From NCBI GenBank assembly GCA_959600905.1, contig CAUGNO010000005.1, positions 1 to 64,000 on the forward strand: a stretch of DNA of 64,000 nt. Direction: 5' to 3'. Of the stretch, positions 25,643-34,245 are shown piece after piece (the first letter of the stretch is position 1; the number at the start of each line of letters is the position of its first letter). The translations under genes and the position numbers were made by a program. This DNA comes from UMGS1975 sp959600905 (GTDB lineage: Bacteria; Bacillota; Clostridia; Christensenellales; QAND01). A model generated the notes under the pieces. It was not told the DNA's origin. It was given only the letters and a program-made list of their open reading frames with translations, and ran no database searches.

Positions 25643-26899
25643 TCAGCCCTTGCGCAAAAGATCTTCGGGAATGGGTTTTTTCAGGATTTTGGTGGCAAAG
25701 GGGAAAGAGAGCACAAAGAAAACGAATCCGCTGAAGATGATAATGCCGGCAGTAGTATAGAAACTGAGAACGCCGAAGGTATCCACCATAAAACCGCCTA
25801 ACAGTGAACTGCATACCATACCCACAGCGGTGGCCATGCCCAAAAAGGTCTGGGCGGAGGAGGCCAGCTCCGGGGGAGCCAGGCGGAAAGCGTATTCGAT
25901 GGTTGTGCTGAAGTATAGGCCGGAACCCAGGCCGCCAATCAATACAATGAAGATAACAGCGATCGGAGTGCTGACAAAATTATAGCAAAGTTGTTCGATC
26001 GTCAATAAGATACTGACGCCGGCTAAAAGCTTTGGAAGAGGAAAACGACGCAGCAAGAGGCCGCCCATCAACAGGAACGGAACTTCCGTTAGGCTGCGGA
26101 GGCCCATCAGCGTGCCGGTAAAGTTTGCGTCAATATTCAGATGCTCTAGTAGATAAGGTAAAAAGGCAGTGCAGTTGAACATCATTTGGCTAAGCAAGAC
26201 ATAAACCAGCAATACAACAAAATAATAATTTTTGAACAGACGGAAAGGATTGATTTTTTTAGCAGTCTTTACGACTTCCTCGACAATATCCGTAGTATGC
26301 TGGGAGGGATACTTTCGATTGAGCCGTAAGGCCATCGCGCAGACAATCACACTGAAAATACCGCCTAGGTAAAAGGCGATGGAGGCATTTGTCATACTTG
26401 CTAAGATGGACATGCCTACGCAGCTGACCGTCCACCCCAGAGAGCCAAACAAACGTACCGAACCGAATGAAATGCCGGTGCGTGTAGTGTTTTGCATGGT
26501 CCAAGCATCCAGTAGATTTTGAGAACAGGTACGCACAAAGTTGGACAGCGGCATGGCCAAGGCAAGCAGCACGAACCCGCCAACCTTAATACCGCCGAAC
26601 AGCGGAAGGCTGGCAACAACGACGGCCTGGATACCAATAATAAGGATAAAAGTTTTGGAGGCAGAGCCAATACGATCCGCAATATACCCCCAGATCGGCG
26701 GCGCCACGATGCCGACGGCAGCATAAGCTGCCAAAATTGATCCTACTTCGGCGCTGGAAAACCCGCTGCCCTGCAAGAGCAAGGTGTTGTAGCCCATAGG
26801 ACCCATGGCGGCCCAATACATGAAGATGAGCGAGGCAAACCCGATAAAGACCCCTCTGCGCTGCGTTTGCCTTTGTTCAAGACTGTTGGACTGTTGCAA
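25643..26899 (-). CDS. Major facilitator superfamily transporter
   Basis: 418 residues with 12 membrane segments and a long central loop at about 195-220. The N-terminal half has GSILAAYAAVGIVAPPIWGYIADRIG, the MFS motif-A region, and RLFGSLGWTVSCVGMSI. It resembles the LacY/3-phenylpropionate-type (MFS_1-like) subfamily; the substrate is unknown. The TTG start at 26899 follows GGGGGGT 9 nt upstream. Confidence 0.85.
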   Translation of the reverse strand: MQQSNSLEQRQTQRRGVFIGFASLIFMYWAAMGPMGYNTLLLQGSGFSSAEVGSILAAYAAVGIVAPPIWGYIADRIGSASKTFILIIGIQAVVVASLPLFGGIKVGGFVLLALAMPLSNFVRTCSQNLLDAWTMQNTTRTGISFGSVRLFGSLGWTVSCVGMSILASMTNASIAFYLGGIFSVIVCAMALRLNRKYPSQHTTDIVEEVVKTAKKINPFRLFKNYYFVVLLVYVLLSQMMFNCTAFLPYLLEHLNIDANFTGTLMGLRSLTEVPFLLMGGLLLRRFPLPKLLAGVSILLTIEQLCYNFVSTPIAVIFIVLIGGLGSGLYFSTTIEYAFRLAPPELASSAQTFLGMATAVGMVCSSLLGGFMVDTFGVLSFYTTAGIIIFSGFVFFVLSFPFATKILKKPIPEDLLRKG

Positions 26900-27199
26900 G
26901 ATGAGACCCCCCTGTGAAAAAAATTATAAAAACGGACACAGCCGTTTCGGGTCAAAAACATAAAATACATCCATCCTGGCCACGCACAGGCACTTGAAAA
27001 AATCCCGGATAAAAAGAACGAATTTAGCGAAAATTGATAGTACTAGCGTAAGCCCGAAATGGGCGGAAAGTCAAGATAAAATTGAGTGTTTACCAAACTT
27101 TTTTTACCAAGGGACAGGCATGCCTATTTGTGAAAAAACAAACGGGGACAAGAGCCGTGCCCAGGGTGTTTTCATAGGCGGGAAAGGAGGAAGCAGGCT
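26900..27199. other. Intergenic region between divergent MFS and TVP38 genes
   Basis: No gene is seen. There is a palindrome AGGCATGCCT near 27117-27126 and a small one GATAGTACTA near 27035. Neither is attached to a convincing promoter, although TTGACT on the minus strand near 27070 could be a -35 element for the MFS gene. Confidence 0.4.
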
Positions 27200-27214
27200 A
27201 CGAACAAGAAAAAG

Positions 27215-27958
27215 GTGCTGGCGGCGGGCGGCATTGTACTGATGCTGGGCGCGGCGGTGTTCTTATCGCTGACGGCAGGGCGGCAGCTGCTTGGCCTGGC
27301 ACGCCGCCCGGAGGCATTCCGCGCCTGGATCGACGGCTGCGGCCCGTGGGCGCCGCTGTGCCTGATCGGGCTGATGTGCTTTCAGGTTGTGGTGGCAGTG
27401 CTGCCCGGGGAGCCCATCGAAATCGGGGCAGGGGTTGCCTTTGGCGTATGGCAGGGGCTGGGCCTGTGCCTCATCGGCGCGGCGCTGGGCAGCACCATCA
27501 TCTTTCTATTCACCAAAAAACTGGGGATAAAGCTGGTAGAGGTGTTTGTGCCGCTGGAAAAGATCCGCCAGCTCAAGTTTTTACAGAACAACCGGCGGCT
27601 GCATGTGCTGGTATTCCTATTGTTTTGGATCCCCGGCGTACCCAAGGATGTGCTGACGTATTTTGTAGGGCTGACGGAGATGAAGCTGCCGGCTTTTTTG
27701 GCGATCTCTACCGTTGCACGCATCCCCAGCGCGCTGATGAGCACCTCCGGCGGCGCGGCGCTGGGCAGCGGGCAGTATAAAATGGCGGTATGGATTTTTG
27801 TAGGCTCGGTGGTGCTGGGATTGGCCGGTGCTGTGTATTACCGGCGGCTGGTGAAAAAGGAGCAGCGCAAAAAACGCTGGGAGGATGAGGCCAAGGCCAA
27901 GCAGCAGGCACTGGAGGCCCAGCGCCGTGCTTGCATGCGGCGTACAAAAGATGTATAA
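27215..27958 (+). CDS. TVP38/TMEM64-family membrane protein
   Basis: 247 residues from the first standard start (GTG 27215), with about five membrane segments. The family core is visible: VVVAVLPGEPIEIGAGVAFGVWQGLGLCLIG, then GSTIIFLFTKKLG and IPGVPKDVLTYFVGLTEM. These DedA-related proteins are thought to scramble or flip lipids. The strong AAAGGAGG site at 27183-27190 is 24 nt from GTG but 9 nt from an in-frame ACG at 27200, which would give TNKKKVLAAGG. The true start may therefore be a mutated ATG. Confidence 0.83.
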   Translation: MLAAGGIVLMLGAAVFLSLTAGRQLLGLARRPEAFRAWIDGCGPWAPLCLIGLMCFQVVVAVLPGEPIEIGAGVAFGVWQGLGLCLIGAALGSTIIFLFTKKLGIKLVEVFVPLEKIRQLKFLQNNRRLHVLVFLLFWIPGVPKDVLTYFVGLTEMKLPAFLAISTVARIPSALMSTSGGAALGSGQYKMAVWIFVGSVVLGLAGAVYYRRLVKKEQRKKRWEDEAKAKQQALEAQRRACMRRTKDV

Positions 27959-27987
27959 CAGAGAAAAAACCAAAGGGAGGCGGGGCA

Positions 27988-28335
27988 ATGAACGCATTTT
28001 CAGCGGCGCTGGCGCTGTGTATCCCTCTGCTGGTGCTGTGGCTGGGTGCGATGATGCGGCATGCGTGCATCGTACAAAACCAATGGGTCGGCTATCGCAC
28101 ACGGAGGGCGATGCAAAGCGAGGAAGCGTGGGCCTTTGCGCAGAAAACGGCCGGGCGGCTATGGATGGCGGCAGGCGCGGCGATGCTGTGCGTGTCGGCA
28201 GTGCTGTGCGTGATGGTGTATCCCTGGATGGAGACCGCCGTCATCTACTTTGTTTTGGCCCAGGCGGCGCTGACGCTGGGAACGGTGCCGCTGACAGAGC
28301 GGGCGTTGAAGCGAAGGTTTGGTGCTTCTGCATGA
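27988..28335 (+). CDS. SdpI-like membrane protein
   Basis: 115 residues with three membrane segments and the SdpI family signature NQWVGYRTRRAMQSEEAWAFAQKTAGRL after the first segment. SdpI in Bacillus gives immunity to a killing peptide and signals its presence; most family members have no known role, and no toxin gene is visible here. The ATG at 27988 follows AAGGGAGG. It is 29 nt after the TVP38 gene, probably in one operon. Confidence 0.78.
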   Translation: MNAFSAALALCIPLLVLWLGAMMRHACIVQNQWVGYRTRRAMQSEEAWAFAQKTAGRLWMAAGAAMLCVSAVLCVMVYPWMETAVIYFVLAQAALTLGTVPLTERALKRRFGASA

Positions 28336-28363
28336 AAAAAGCAGCCATAGGGCTACTTTTTTT
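28335..28363. terminator. Probable terminator between SdpI-like gene and acetyltransferase remnant
   Basis: AAAAAAGCAGCC, loop ATAG, GGCTACTTTTTTT. The stem has one A-C mismatch and A/T tracts on both sides, so it can serve both strands. Confidence 0.65.
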
Positions 28364-28373
28364 GCGGCTTGTC

Positions 28374-28645
28374 TTAGAAGAGCACATCGCGGTACTGCGG
28401 ATGGCGCCGGAACCAGAGAGCGGCGTAGGAGCAGGAAACACGGGCCTTTCGGCCTTCAAGGCGCAGCTGCTCTGCTGCGGCGCGCACCAGCCTGCCCGCC
28501 ACCCCTGCCCTTGCAGGCTGGGGTGGACAAAGGTATGGTTGAGGTTAGCTACGCCATCGCCGGCAGTGGGGAACGTGATTTCAGCCAGAAGCACGCCGTT
28601 TGCATCTTCCGCATAGAGGCGGCCTGGGGCGCTGCAAAATTCCAT
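28374..28645 (-). pseudogene. Frameshifted YjdJ-type GNAT acetyltransferase
   Basis: From the ATG at 28645 (AAGGAA upstream) the first frame gives FCSAPGRLYAEDANGVLLAE and NHTFVHPSLQGQG, the beginning of a short GNAT domain. At a run of four C on the plus strand (28502-28505) the frame must shift by one base to continue as VAGRLVRAAAEQLRLEGRK and end with HPQYRDVLF at a TAA (28374-28376), the normal end of this family. Loss of one G from the coding-strand run explains it. This is either a broken gene, a phase-variable tract or a sequence error. Confidence 0.75.
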
Positions 28646-28659
28646 GGGACAGTTCCTTA

Positions 28660-30351
28660 TCAAGAGGGGATCTTTACACCGCAGGCATAGATGGGGGCGT
28701 CGTCCGGCTGTTCGCCACAGAGCAGGGCGTACAGGCGGTAGCCGCCGGAAAGGTTGACGCAGTCAAAGCGGTGCTGGCTGAGGATACGGCAGGCCACATA
28801 GCTGCGAAGACCACTTTGGCAATGCACATAGAGGGGACGGGTGCGGTCCAGCTCATCCAGGCGGGTGCGAAGCGCATCCAGCGGAATGTGCAGGGCACCG
28901 GGGATATGCCCTTCCTCATATTCCTCCCGGGTGCGCACATCCAAAAGCAGTGCGTTTTCCGGCAGGGGGAGGGCTGTCTGCCAGTGCGCCTGCCTGACCT
29001 TGCCGTCCAAAATATTTTCAATGGCAAAGCCGGCCAGGTTGACCGGGTCCTTGGCGGAGGAATAGGGCGGGGCATAGCAGAGTTCCAGCTCTGCCAGGTC
29101 GGAGGCGGTCAAGCCATGGCGGATGGCGGCGGCCAACACGTCGCAGCGCTTATCCACCCCTTCAAAGCCGACGAGCTGCGCGCCCAAAATGCGCCCCGTT
29201 TCGGTATGGAACAGCACCTTGAGCGAAAGGCCGGTGCTGCCGGGGTAATAGCTGGCATGGCTGGGCGTGTAAAGGTGCACGGCGTCAAAGGGCAGGCCGG
29301 CGGCCTGGGCGGCGCGCTCATTGAGACCGGTGGTAGCGATGGTGAGATCAAACAGCTTGAGCACAGCAGAGCCCTGCGTGCCGCGGTAGCGCTTGTGCGC
29401 GCCGCAGAGATTGTCCGCGGCCAAACGGCCCTGCTTATTGGCGGGCCCAGCCAGCGGCACATAGCCGGGCAGGTCTGTGACGGCATCGCGGATGGCGATG
29501 GCGTCGCCCACGGCGTAGATATCCTCCGCGCTGGTGCGCAGCTCGTCATTGACAAGGATGGCGCCTTTTTCGTTGGTCTCCAGCCCTGCCTTTTTCGCCA
29601 GGGCGGTATCCGGGCGTACGCCGGTGGACAAAAGCACCAGATCGCAGGGCAATAAGCTGCCGTCTGTGAGATGTGCAAATAGGGCGCTGCCCTTTTCCTC
29701 AAAGGAGGCCACGCCGCAGTTTAATTTGAGCTGTACGCCCTTTTCACGGGCATACTGGTGCACCTGGCAGGCCATATCGTAATCCAGAGGGCCGATGGCG
29801 TGGGGCAGCATTTCCACAACCGTGACATGGAGCCCGGCGGTATGCAGCGCCTCCGCCATTTCCATGCCGATGTAGCCGGCACCTACGATGAGCGCTTGGG
29901 CAGGGTGCTGGGTTTCCAGAAACGTGCGGATGGCCGCGGCATCCGGGATGGTGCGGAGGGTAAAGATGCGCGCATGATCCACGCCGGGCAGCGGCGGGCG
30001 CACCGGCTCCGCCCCGGGGCTGAGCAGCAGCTTATCGTACCGCTCCTGGTAGCGGCGGCCCGTGGCATGGTCCATGATGGTGACGGTCTTGCTGTTGCGG
30101 TCTATATCCACCGCCTCGGACAGGACACGGACATCCACGGCAAAGCGGGCAGCAAAGCCCTCCGGGGTCTGCACGGAAAGCTGGGCCCGATCGCGGATCG
30201 TACCGCTTATATAATAAGGTAAGCCGCAGTTGGCAAAGGATATATAGGGGCCGCGTTCCAAGAGAACGATTTCGGCCTGCTCATCCAGGCGGCGGAGACG
30301 GGCCGCGGCGCTGGCGCCGCCGGCAACCCCGCCAACGATGATTACTTTCAT
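28660..30351 (-). CDS. CoA-disulfide reductase with C-terminal rhodanese domain
   Basis: 563 residues. The N-terminal FAD motif GGVAGGASAAARLRRLD is followed by SFANCGLPYYISG with the single redox cysteine (Cys42) of CoA-disulfide/polysulfide reductases. An NAD-binding motif (IVGAGYIGMEMAEAL) is near residue 150, the dimerisation domain follows, and from about 465 a rhodanese domain has its active cysteine in VHCQSGLRS. Such fused enzymes reduce CoA disulfide, persulfide or polysulfide. The ATG at 30351 has AAGGAGGT 9 nt upstream. Confidence 0.92.
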   Translation of the reverse strand: MKVIIVGGVAGGASAAARLRRLDEQAEIVLLERGPYISFANCGLPYYISGTIRDRAQLSVQTPEGFAARFAVDVRVLSEAVDIDRNSKTVTIMDHATGRRYQERYDKLLLSPGAEPVRPPLPGVDHARIFTLRTIPDAAAIRTFLETQHPAQALIVGAGYIGMEMAEALHTAGLHVTVVEMLPHAIGPLDYDMACQVHQYAREKGVQLKLNCGVASFEEKGSALFAHLTDGSLLPCDLVLLSTGVRPDTALAKKAGLETNEKGAILVNDELRTSAEDIYAVGDAIAIRDAVTDLPGYVPLAGPANKQGRLAADNLCGAHKRYRGTQGSAVLKLFDLTIATTGLNERAAQAAGLPFDAVHLYTPSHASYYPGSTGLSLKVLFHTETGRILGAQLVGFEGVDKRCDVLAAAIRHGLTASDLAELELCYAPPYSSAKDPVNLAGFAIENILDGKVRQAHWQTALPLPENALLLDVRTREEYEEGHIPGALHIPLDALRTRLDELDRTRPLYVHCQSGLRSYVACRILSQHRFDCVNLSGGYRLYALLCGEQPDDAPIYACGVKIPS

Positions 30352-30552
30352 AAATAGAGTACCTCCTTTTCCTGGCAGGCAATGCCATGCCGTGTGCTTA
30401 GTATACCCCAACTGAAAGAAAGAAAAAACAAAGCAAACGGCGAAAAATGGCCGATACGGCGGAAAAAACCGAAACAAAGGCGGCGTTTTATGACGAGGGC
30501 GCAGACAGAAAGCATTTTTTTGCGAAACCTATGAAATTTTGCAAAATGATAC

Positions 30553-30581
30553 TTTACACAACCGCTTTTTTTTGCTACACT
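30553..30581 (+). promoter_or_regulatory. Sigma-A promoter of the ilv operon
   Basis: TTTACA (30553-30558), 17-nt spacer, TACACT (30576-30581). Transcription should begin near 30588, just before the T-box leader. Confidence 0.75.
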
Positions 30582-30587
30582 AGCTAA

Positions 30588-30869
30588 AAACAGAAAAGCG
30601 ATGAAGGGAAACTGTCATCTGGTCTCAACGCTTTAGAGAGTTGCCGGTGGGTGAAAGGCAATGCGCATTCCAGCTTGGTCTCATCCCAGAGCTGCCCGCT
30701 GAAAGGAAGCACCTAGTAGGTGGGGACGGCCAACATCCGTTATCGTGTTTTGCCATGGCGTGCCGTGGCAAGTAAGGGGTTGCGCCCAACGGCGCAGCAA
30801 ATAGAGTGGTACCGCAGAGTGCTTGTATGCCTTTGTCTCTAGTTGTTTAGAGGCGAGGGCTGTTTTTTT
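30588..30869 (+). promoter_or_regulatory. T-box leader of the ilv operon, leucine specifier CUC
   Basis: The base of stem I pairs AGCG/GGG (about 30599) with CCC/CGCU (about 30700). AGAGAG (about 30637) precedes the distal stem-loop TTGCC ... GGCAA. The T-box AGAGTGGTACCGC lies at 30803-30815. The terminator pairs 30829-30840 with 30849-30860 and runs into a T tract to 30869. The specifier CUC (30680-30682), followed by A, sits 18 nt after the distal stem, the same spacing as the UGG specifier in the second T-box of this window. Uncharged leucine tRNA would therefore switch the operon on. Confidence 0.88.
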
Positions 30870-30979
30870 ATACAGTGGAGACGGGAAAAACGGCGATATA
30901 CGGGCGTATTGTGCGGAGGCATAGGCAAAATTTAGGGGGCGGCCCGGGCGGCTGCCGGGGAAACGAGAGGACGATGAAG

Positions 30980-32644
30980 ATGAAGCTGACAGGTGCACAG
31001 ATTATGGCGGAAGTGCTCTTAGAGCAGGGCGCGGATACCGTATTCGGCTACCCGGGCGGGGCAGTGTTGAATATCTACGATGCTTTGTATGAATATCGGG
31101 ATAGGATCCGCCACATCATGACTGCGCATGAGCAGGGCGCGGCGCATGCGGCGGACGGGTATGCCAGGGCAACGGGGAAAACGGGGGTCGTAATCGCGAC
31201 ATCCGGCCCGGGCGCTACCAACCTAGTTACGGGCATCGCCACGGCGTATATGGACAGCGTGCCGATGGTGGCGATCACCGGCAATGTCAGCACCGACCTG
31301 ATCGGGAAGGATAGCTTTCAAGAGGTGTATATCGCCGGGGTGACGATTCCCATTACCAAGCATAATTTTATGGTGCGGCGGGTAGAGGACCTGGCGCCGA
31401 TCCTGCGCCGGGCGTTCCAAATTGCCTCTTCCGGGCGCAAGGGGCCGGTGCTGGTGGACATTCCCAAGGACGTGACGGCGGCGGTCGCGGAGTTTGTGCC
31501 GAAAAAGCCGCAGCCGGCCAAGCTGTGCCTGCCGGAGGTGGATCTGGCGGACCTGGTGCAGGCGGCGTCGATGATCAACCAAAGCCAGCGCCCGGTCCTG
31601 TATTTCGGCGGCGGCGTAGCATCCAGCGGGGCTGGGGAAGAGCTGCATCAGCTCATGGAAAAAGCGGAGATCCCGGCGGTGCATACGCTGATGGCCGCGG
31701 GCGTTTTAAGCTATGACGACCCGATGAACCTGGGCCTTTTGGGCATGCACGGCAGCCGGACGGCCAACCTGGCGGTGGACAGGGCAGACCTTGTTTTGGC
31801 GGTGGGCACGCGTTTTTCAGACCGCGTGGCGCAGGATACCAAAAAGTTTGCGCACGATGCCAAGATCATCCAGATCGATATCGACCAGAGCGAAATCAAC
31901 AAAAACGTGGTGGTAGACCTGGGCCTGGTGGGCGATATCAAACAGGTGCTGACAAAGCTGCTGCCGCAGATCGAGCAAAAGCAGCATACGGATTGGAAGC
32001 AGCGCATCCAGGCTTGGCAGGCGGAGGATTATAAGCCGGCAGACGACGATACGGTGCTAAAGCCGCACCAGGTGATCGGAAAGATCTGCGAGATCGCGGG
32101 CGATGATTCCATACTGGTAACGGATGTGGGCCAGCACCAGATGTGGGCCATTCAATATTGCAAGCGGGTAAAGCCCAACAGCTTTCTGACCAGCGGCGGG
32201 CTGGGCACCATGGGCTACGGCTATGGCGCGGCGCTGGGGGCGCAGGCGGCGTTTCCGGATCGGCCTGTCATCCATATCACGGGCGACGGCAGCTTTCACA
32301 TGAACATGAACGAATGCTGCACGGCGGTAAGCTACAATCTGCCGGTGGTAACCGTGATCATGAACAACGCGGTATTGGGCATGGTGCGCCAATGGCAGGC
32401 GGCGTTTTACGGAGAGCGGTACTGCTCTACCAGCCCGGAGAGAAAGACAAACTACAAGGCGGTGGCCGAGGGCTTTGGCGCCAAGGGGTACCGCGTGACG
32501 AACTTACAGGAATTTGAGGATGCGCTCAGGGATGCGCTTGACAGCAAGCGCCCCTGCTGGATCGAATGCCCCATCGACAAGGATGAAAAGGTGCTGCCGA
32601 TGATCCCGCCGGGGCAGACGATCGATGAGATCATTATGGACTGA
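30980..32644 (+). CDS. ilvB: Acetolactate synthase large subunit
   Basis: 554 residues. This thiamine-diphosphate and FAD enzyme makes acetolactate or acetohydroxybutyrate, the first common step of branched-chain amino acid synthesis. Motifs: FGYPGGAVL with the catalytic Glu region (HEQGAAHAADGYARATGK), the FAD-binding middle domain, and the C-terminal diphosphate site GDGSFHMNMNE ... VIMNN. ATG 30980 is 9 nt after GAGAGG; ATG 30974 is also possible. First gene after the T-box. Confidence 0.95.
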   Translation: MKLTGAQIMAEVLLEQGADTVFGYPGGAVLNIYDALYEYRDRIRHIMTAHEQGAAHAADGYARATGKTGVVIATSGPGATNLVTGIATAYMDSVPMVAITGNVSTDLIGKDSFQEVYIAGVTIPITKHNFMVRRVEDLAPILRRAFQIASSGRKGPVLVDIPKDVTAAVAEFVPKKPQPAKLCLPEVDLADLVQAASMINQSQRPVLYFGGGVASSGAGEELHQLMEKAEIPAVHTLMAAGVLSYDDPMNLGLLGMHGSRTANLAVDRADLVLAVGTRFSDRVAQDTKKFAHDAKIIQIDIDQSEINKNVVVDLGLVGDIKQVLTKLLPQIEQKQHTDWKQRIQAWQAEDYKPADDDTVLKPHQVIGKICEIAGDDSILVTDVGQHQMWAIQYCKRVKPNSFLTSGGLGTMGYGYGAALGAQAAFPDRPVIHITGDGSFHMNMNECCTAVSYNLPVVTVIMNNAVLGMVRQWQAAFYGERYCSTSPERKTNYKAVAEGFGAKGYRVTNLQEFEDALRDALDSKRPCWIECPIDKDEKVLPMIPPGQTIDEIIMD

Positions 32645-32656
32645 GGAGGAGAAACG

Positions 32657-33160
32657 ATGACAAACAAGGTATTGTCCGTATTGGTATACAACCATTCCGG
32701 CGTGCTGGCACGCGTTTCCAGCCTGTTTGCCAGGCGGGGCTTTAACATTGATTCTCTGACCGTGTCCGCCACAAACGACCCGGAGATTTCCCGCATCACC
32801 ATTTCAGTGCGCGGGGATGCGCAGGTGATCGACCAGATCTTGAGCCAGACCTTTAAGCTGGAGGAGACAAGGACGGTATTTTGCCTGGAAGAGGGCAAGA
32901 GCCTGTTCCGCGAGCTGTTGCTGGTCAAGGTCAAGGCCACGGAGACGACGCGCAGCGCCATCAGCGAGGTGGCCCGCATCTATGGCGGGCATGTGGTGGA
33001 TCTGTCCGTAGGCAGCATGATTGTAGAGCTGACCGGCATCCCCACCAAAATAGACGCATTTTTGAACGTCATCGGCGAATACGGCATATTGGAAATGTGC
33101 CGCACCGGCGTTACGGCGCTGGAGCGCGGCACGCCGGCGGAGCACCGGTGCAAGGAATAA
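32657..33160 (+). CDS. ilvN: Acetolactate synthase small (regulatory) subunit
   Basis: 167 residues. The N-terminal ACT domain (LSVLVYNHSGVLARVSSLFARRGFNIDSL) is the valine-binding regulatory module, and a C-terminal ALS-small domain follows (RSAISEVARIYGGHVVDLS). It activates IlvB and gives feedback control. It starts 12 nt after ilvB with GAGGAG in front. Confidence 0.95.
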   Translation: MTNKVLSVLVYNHSGVLARVSSLFARRGFNIDSLTVSATNDPEISRITISVRGDAQVIDQILSQTFKLEETRTVFCLEEGKSLFRELLLVKVKATETTRSAISEVARIYGGHVVDLSVGSMIVELTGIPTKIDAFLNVIGEYGILEMCRTGVTALERGTPAEHRCKE

Positions 33161-33215
33161 AGGACCCCAATATTATCATCTATATAAAAAATCCAAAGAA
33201 AGAAGGATGTTTGAA

Positions 33216-34211
33216 ATGATTCAAAAATACTATGACCACGATTGCAACCTGGGGCTGTTGGACGGCAAGACCGTTGCCATCATCGGCTATGGCAGCCAGG
33301 GCCATGCGCATGCGCAGAACCTGAAGGAGTCCGGGGTAAACGTAGTGGTAGGCCTTCGCAAGAGCTCTGCCAGCTGGAAAAAGGCGGAAGAGGCCGGCTT
33401 GAAGGTCATGGAGGTCGACGAGGCAGCCAAGGCGGGCGATTTTGTTATGATGCTGGTGCCGGATGAGCTGGCGGCGGATATTTACGCGGCCCAGATTGCC
33501 CCCAACCTGAAAGAGGGCAACGTATTGATGTTTGCCCACGGCTTCAACATCCACTTTAACCTGATCAAGGCGCCGAAGGATGTAGACGTTATCATGGTAG
33601 CGCCCAAAGGCCCCGGCCACACCGTGCGCAGCCAGTATGTAGAGGGCAAGGGTGTGCCCAGCCTGATCGCGGTATACCAGGATGTATCCGGCCGGGCGAA
33701 GGATTACGCGCTGGCCTATGCCTGCGGCATCGGCGCGGGCCGTGCGGGCATTTTGGAAACCACTTTCCGTGAAGAGACGGAGACCGACCTGTTTGGCGAG
33801 CAGGCTGTGCTGTGCGGCGGCGTCACCGAATTGATGAAGGCCGGCTTTGATACGCTGGTAGAGGCGGGCTATGAGCCGGAGATGGCATATTTTGAATGCA
33901 TCCACGAGATGAAGCTCATCGTAGACCTCATCAACTCCGGCGGCTTTGCGATGATGCGCTATTCCATTTCCAACACTGCGGAATACGGCGACTACCGCAC
34001 CGGGCGCCGCCTGATCACCGAAGAGACCCGCAAGGAAATGAAAAATGTGCTGCGCGAGATCCAGGACGGCACGTTTGCCAGCGAATTCATGCAGGAATTC
34101 AGCGCCGGGCGCAAGGCGAAATTTTTGGCGACCCGCCGCGTGGAAGCCGAACATCCGCTGGAAAAGGTGGGCAAAGAGCTGCGCGATATGATGAGCTGGC
34201 TGAAAAAATAA
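33216..34211 (+). CDS. ilvC: Ketol-acid reductoisomerase, class I
   Basis: 331 residues, the class I length. It has the Rossmann motif GYGSQGHAHAQNL, then LRKSSASWKKAEEAG, whose Arg and Ser residues suit NADPH. The knotted C-terminal domain has the metal-binding ETETDLFGEQ and ECIHEMKLIVDL. It isomerises and reduces acetolactate. ATG 33216 is preferred because AGAAGGA lies 8 nt upstream; ATG 33207 overlaps that site. Confidence 0.96.
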   Translation: MIQKYYDHDCNLGLLDGKTVAIIGYGSQGHAHAQNLKESGVNVVVGLRKSSASWKKAEEAGLKVMEVDEAAKAGDFVMMLVPDELAADIYAAQIAPNLKEGNVLMFAHGFNIHFNLIKAPKDVDVIMVAPKGPGHTVRSQYVEGKGVPSLIAVYQDVSGRAKDYALAYACGIGAGRAGILETTFREETETDLFGEQAVLCGGVTELMKAGFDTLVEAGYEPEMAYFECIHEMKLIVDLINSGGFAMMRYSISNTAEYGDYRTGRRLITEETRKEMKNVLREIQDGTFASEFMQEFSAGRKAKFLATRRVEAEHPLEKVGKELRDMMSWLKK

Positions 34212-34245
34212 GCCATTTTGAAACGATAAGGGAGGCCACACAGGC

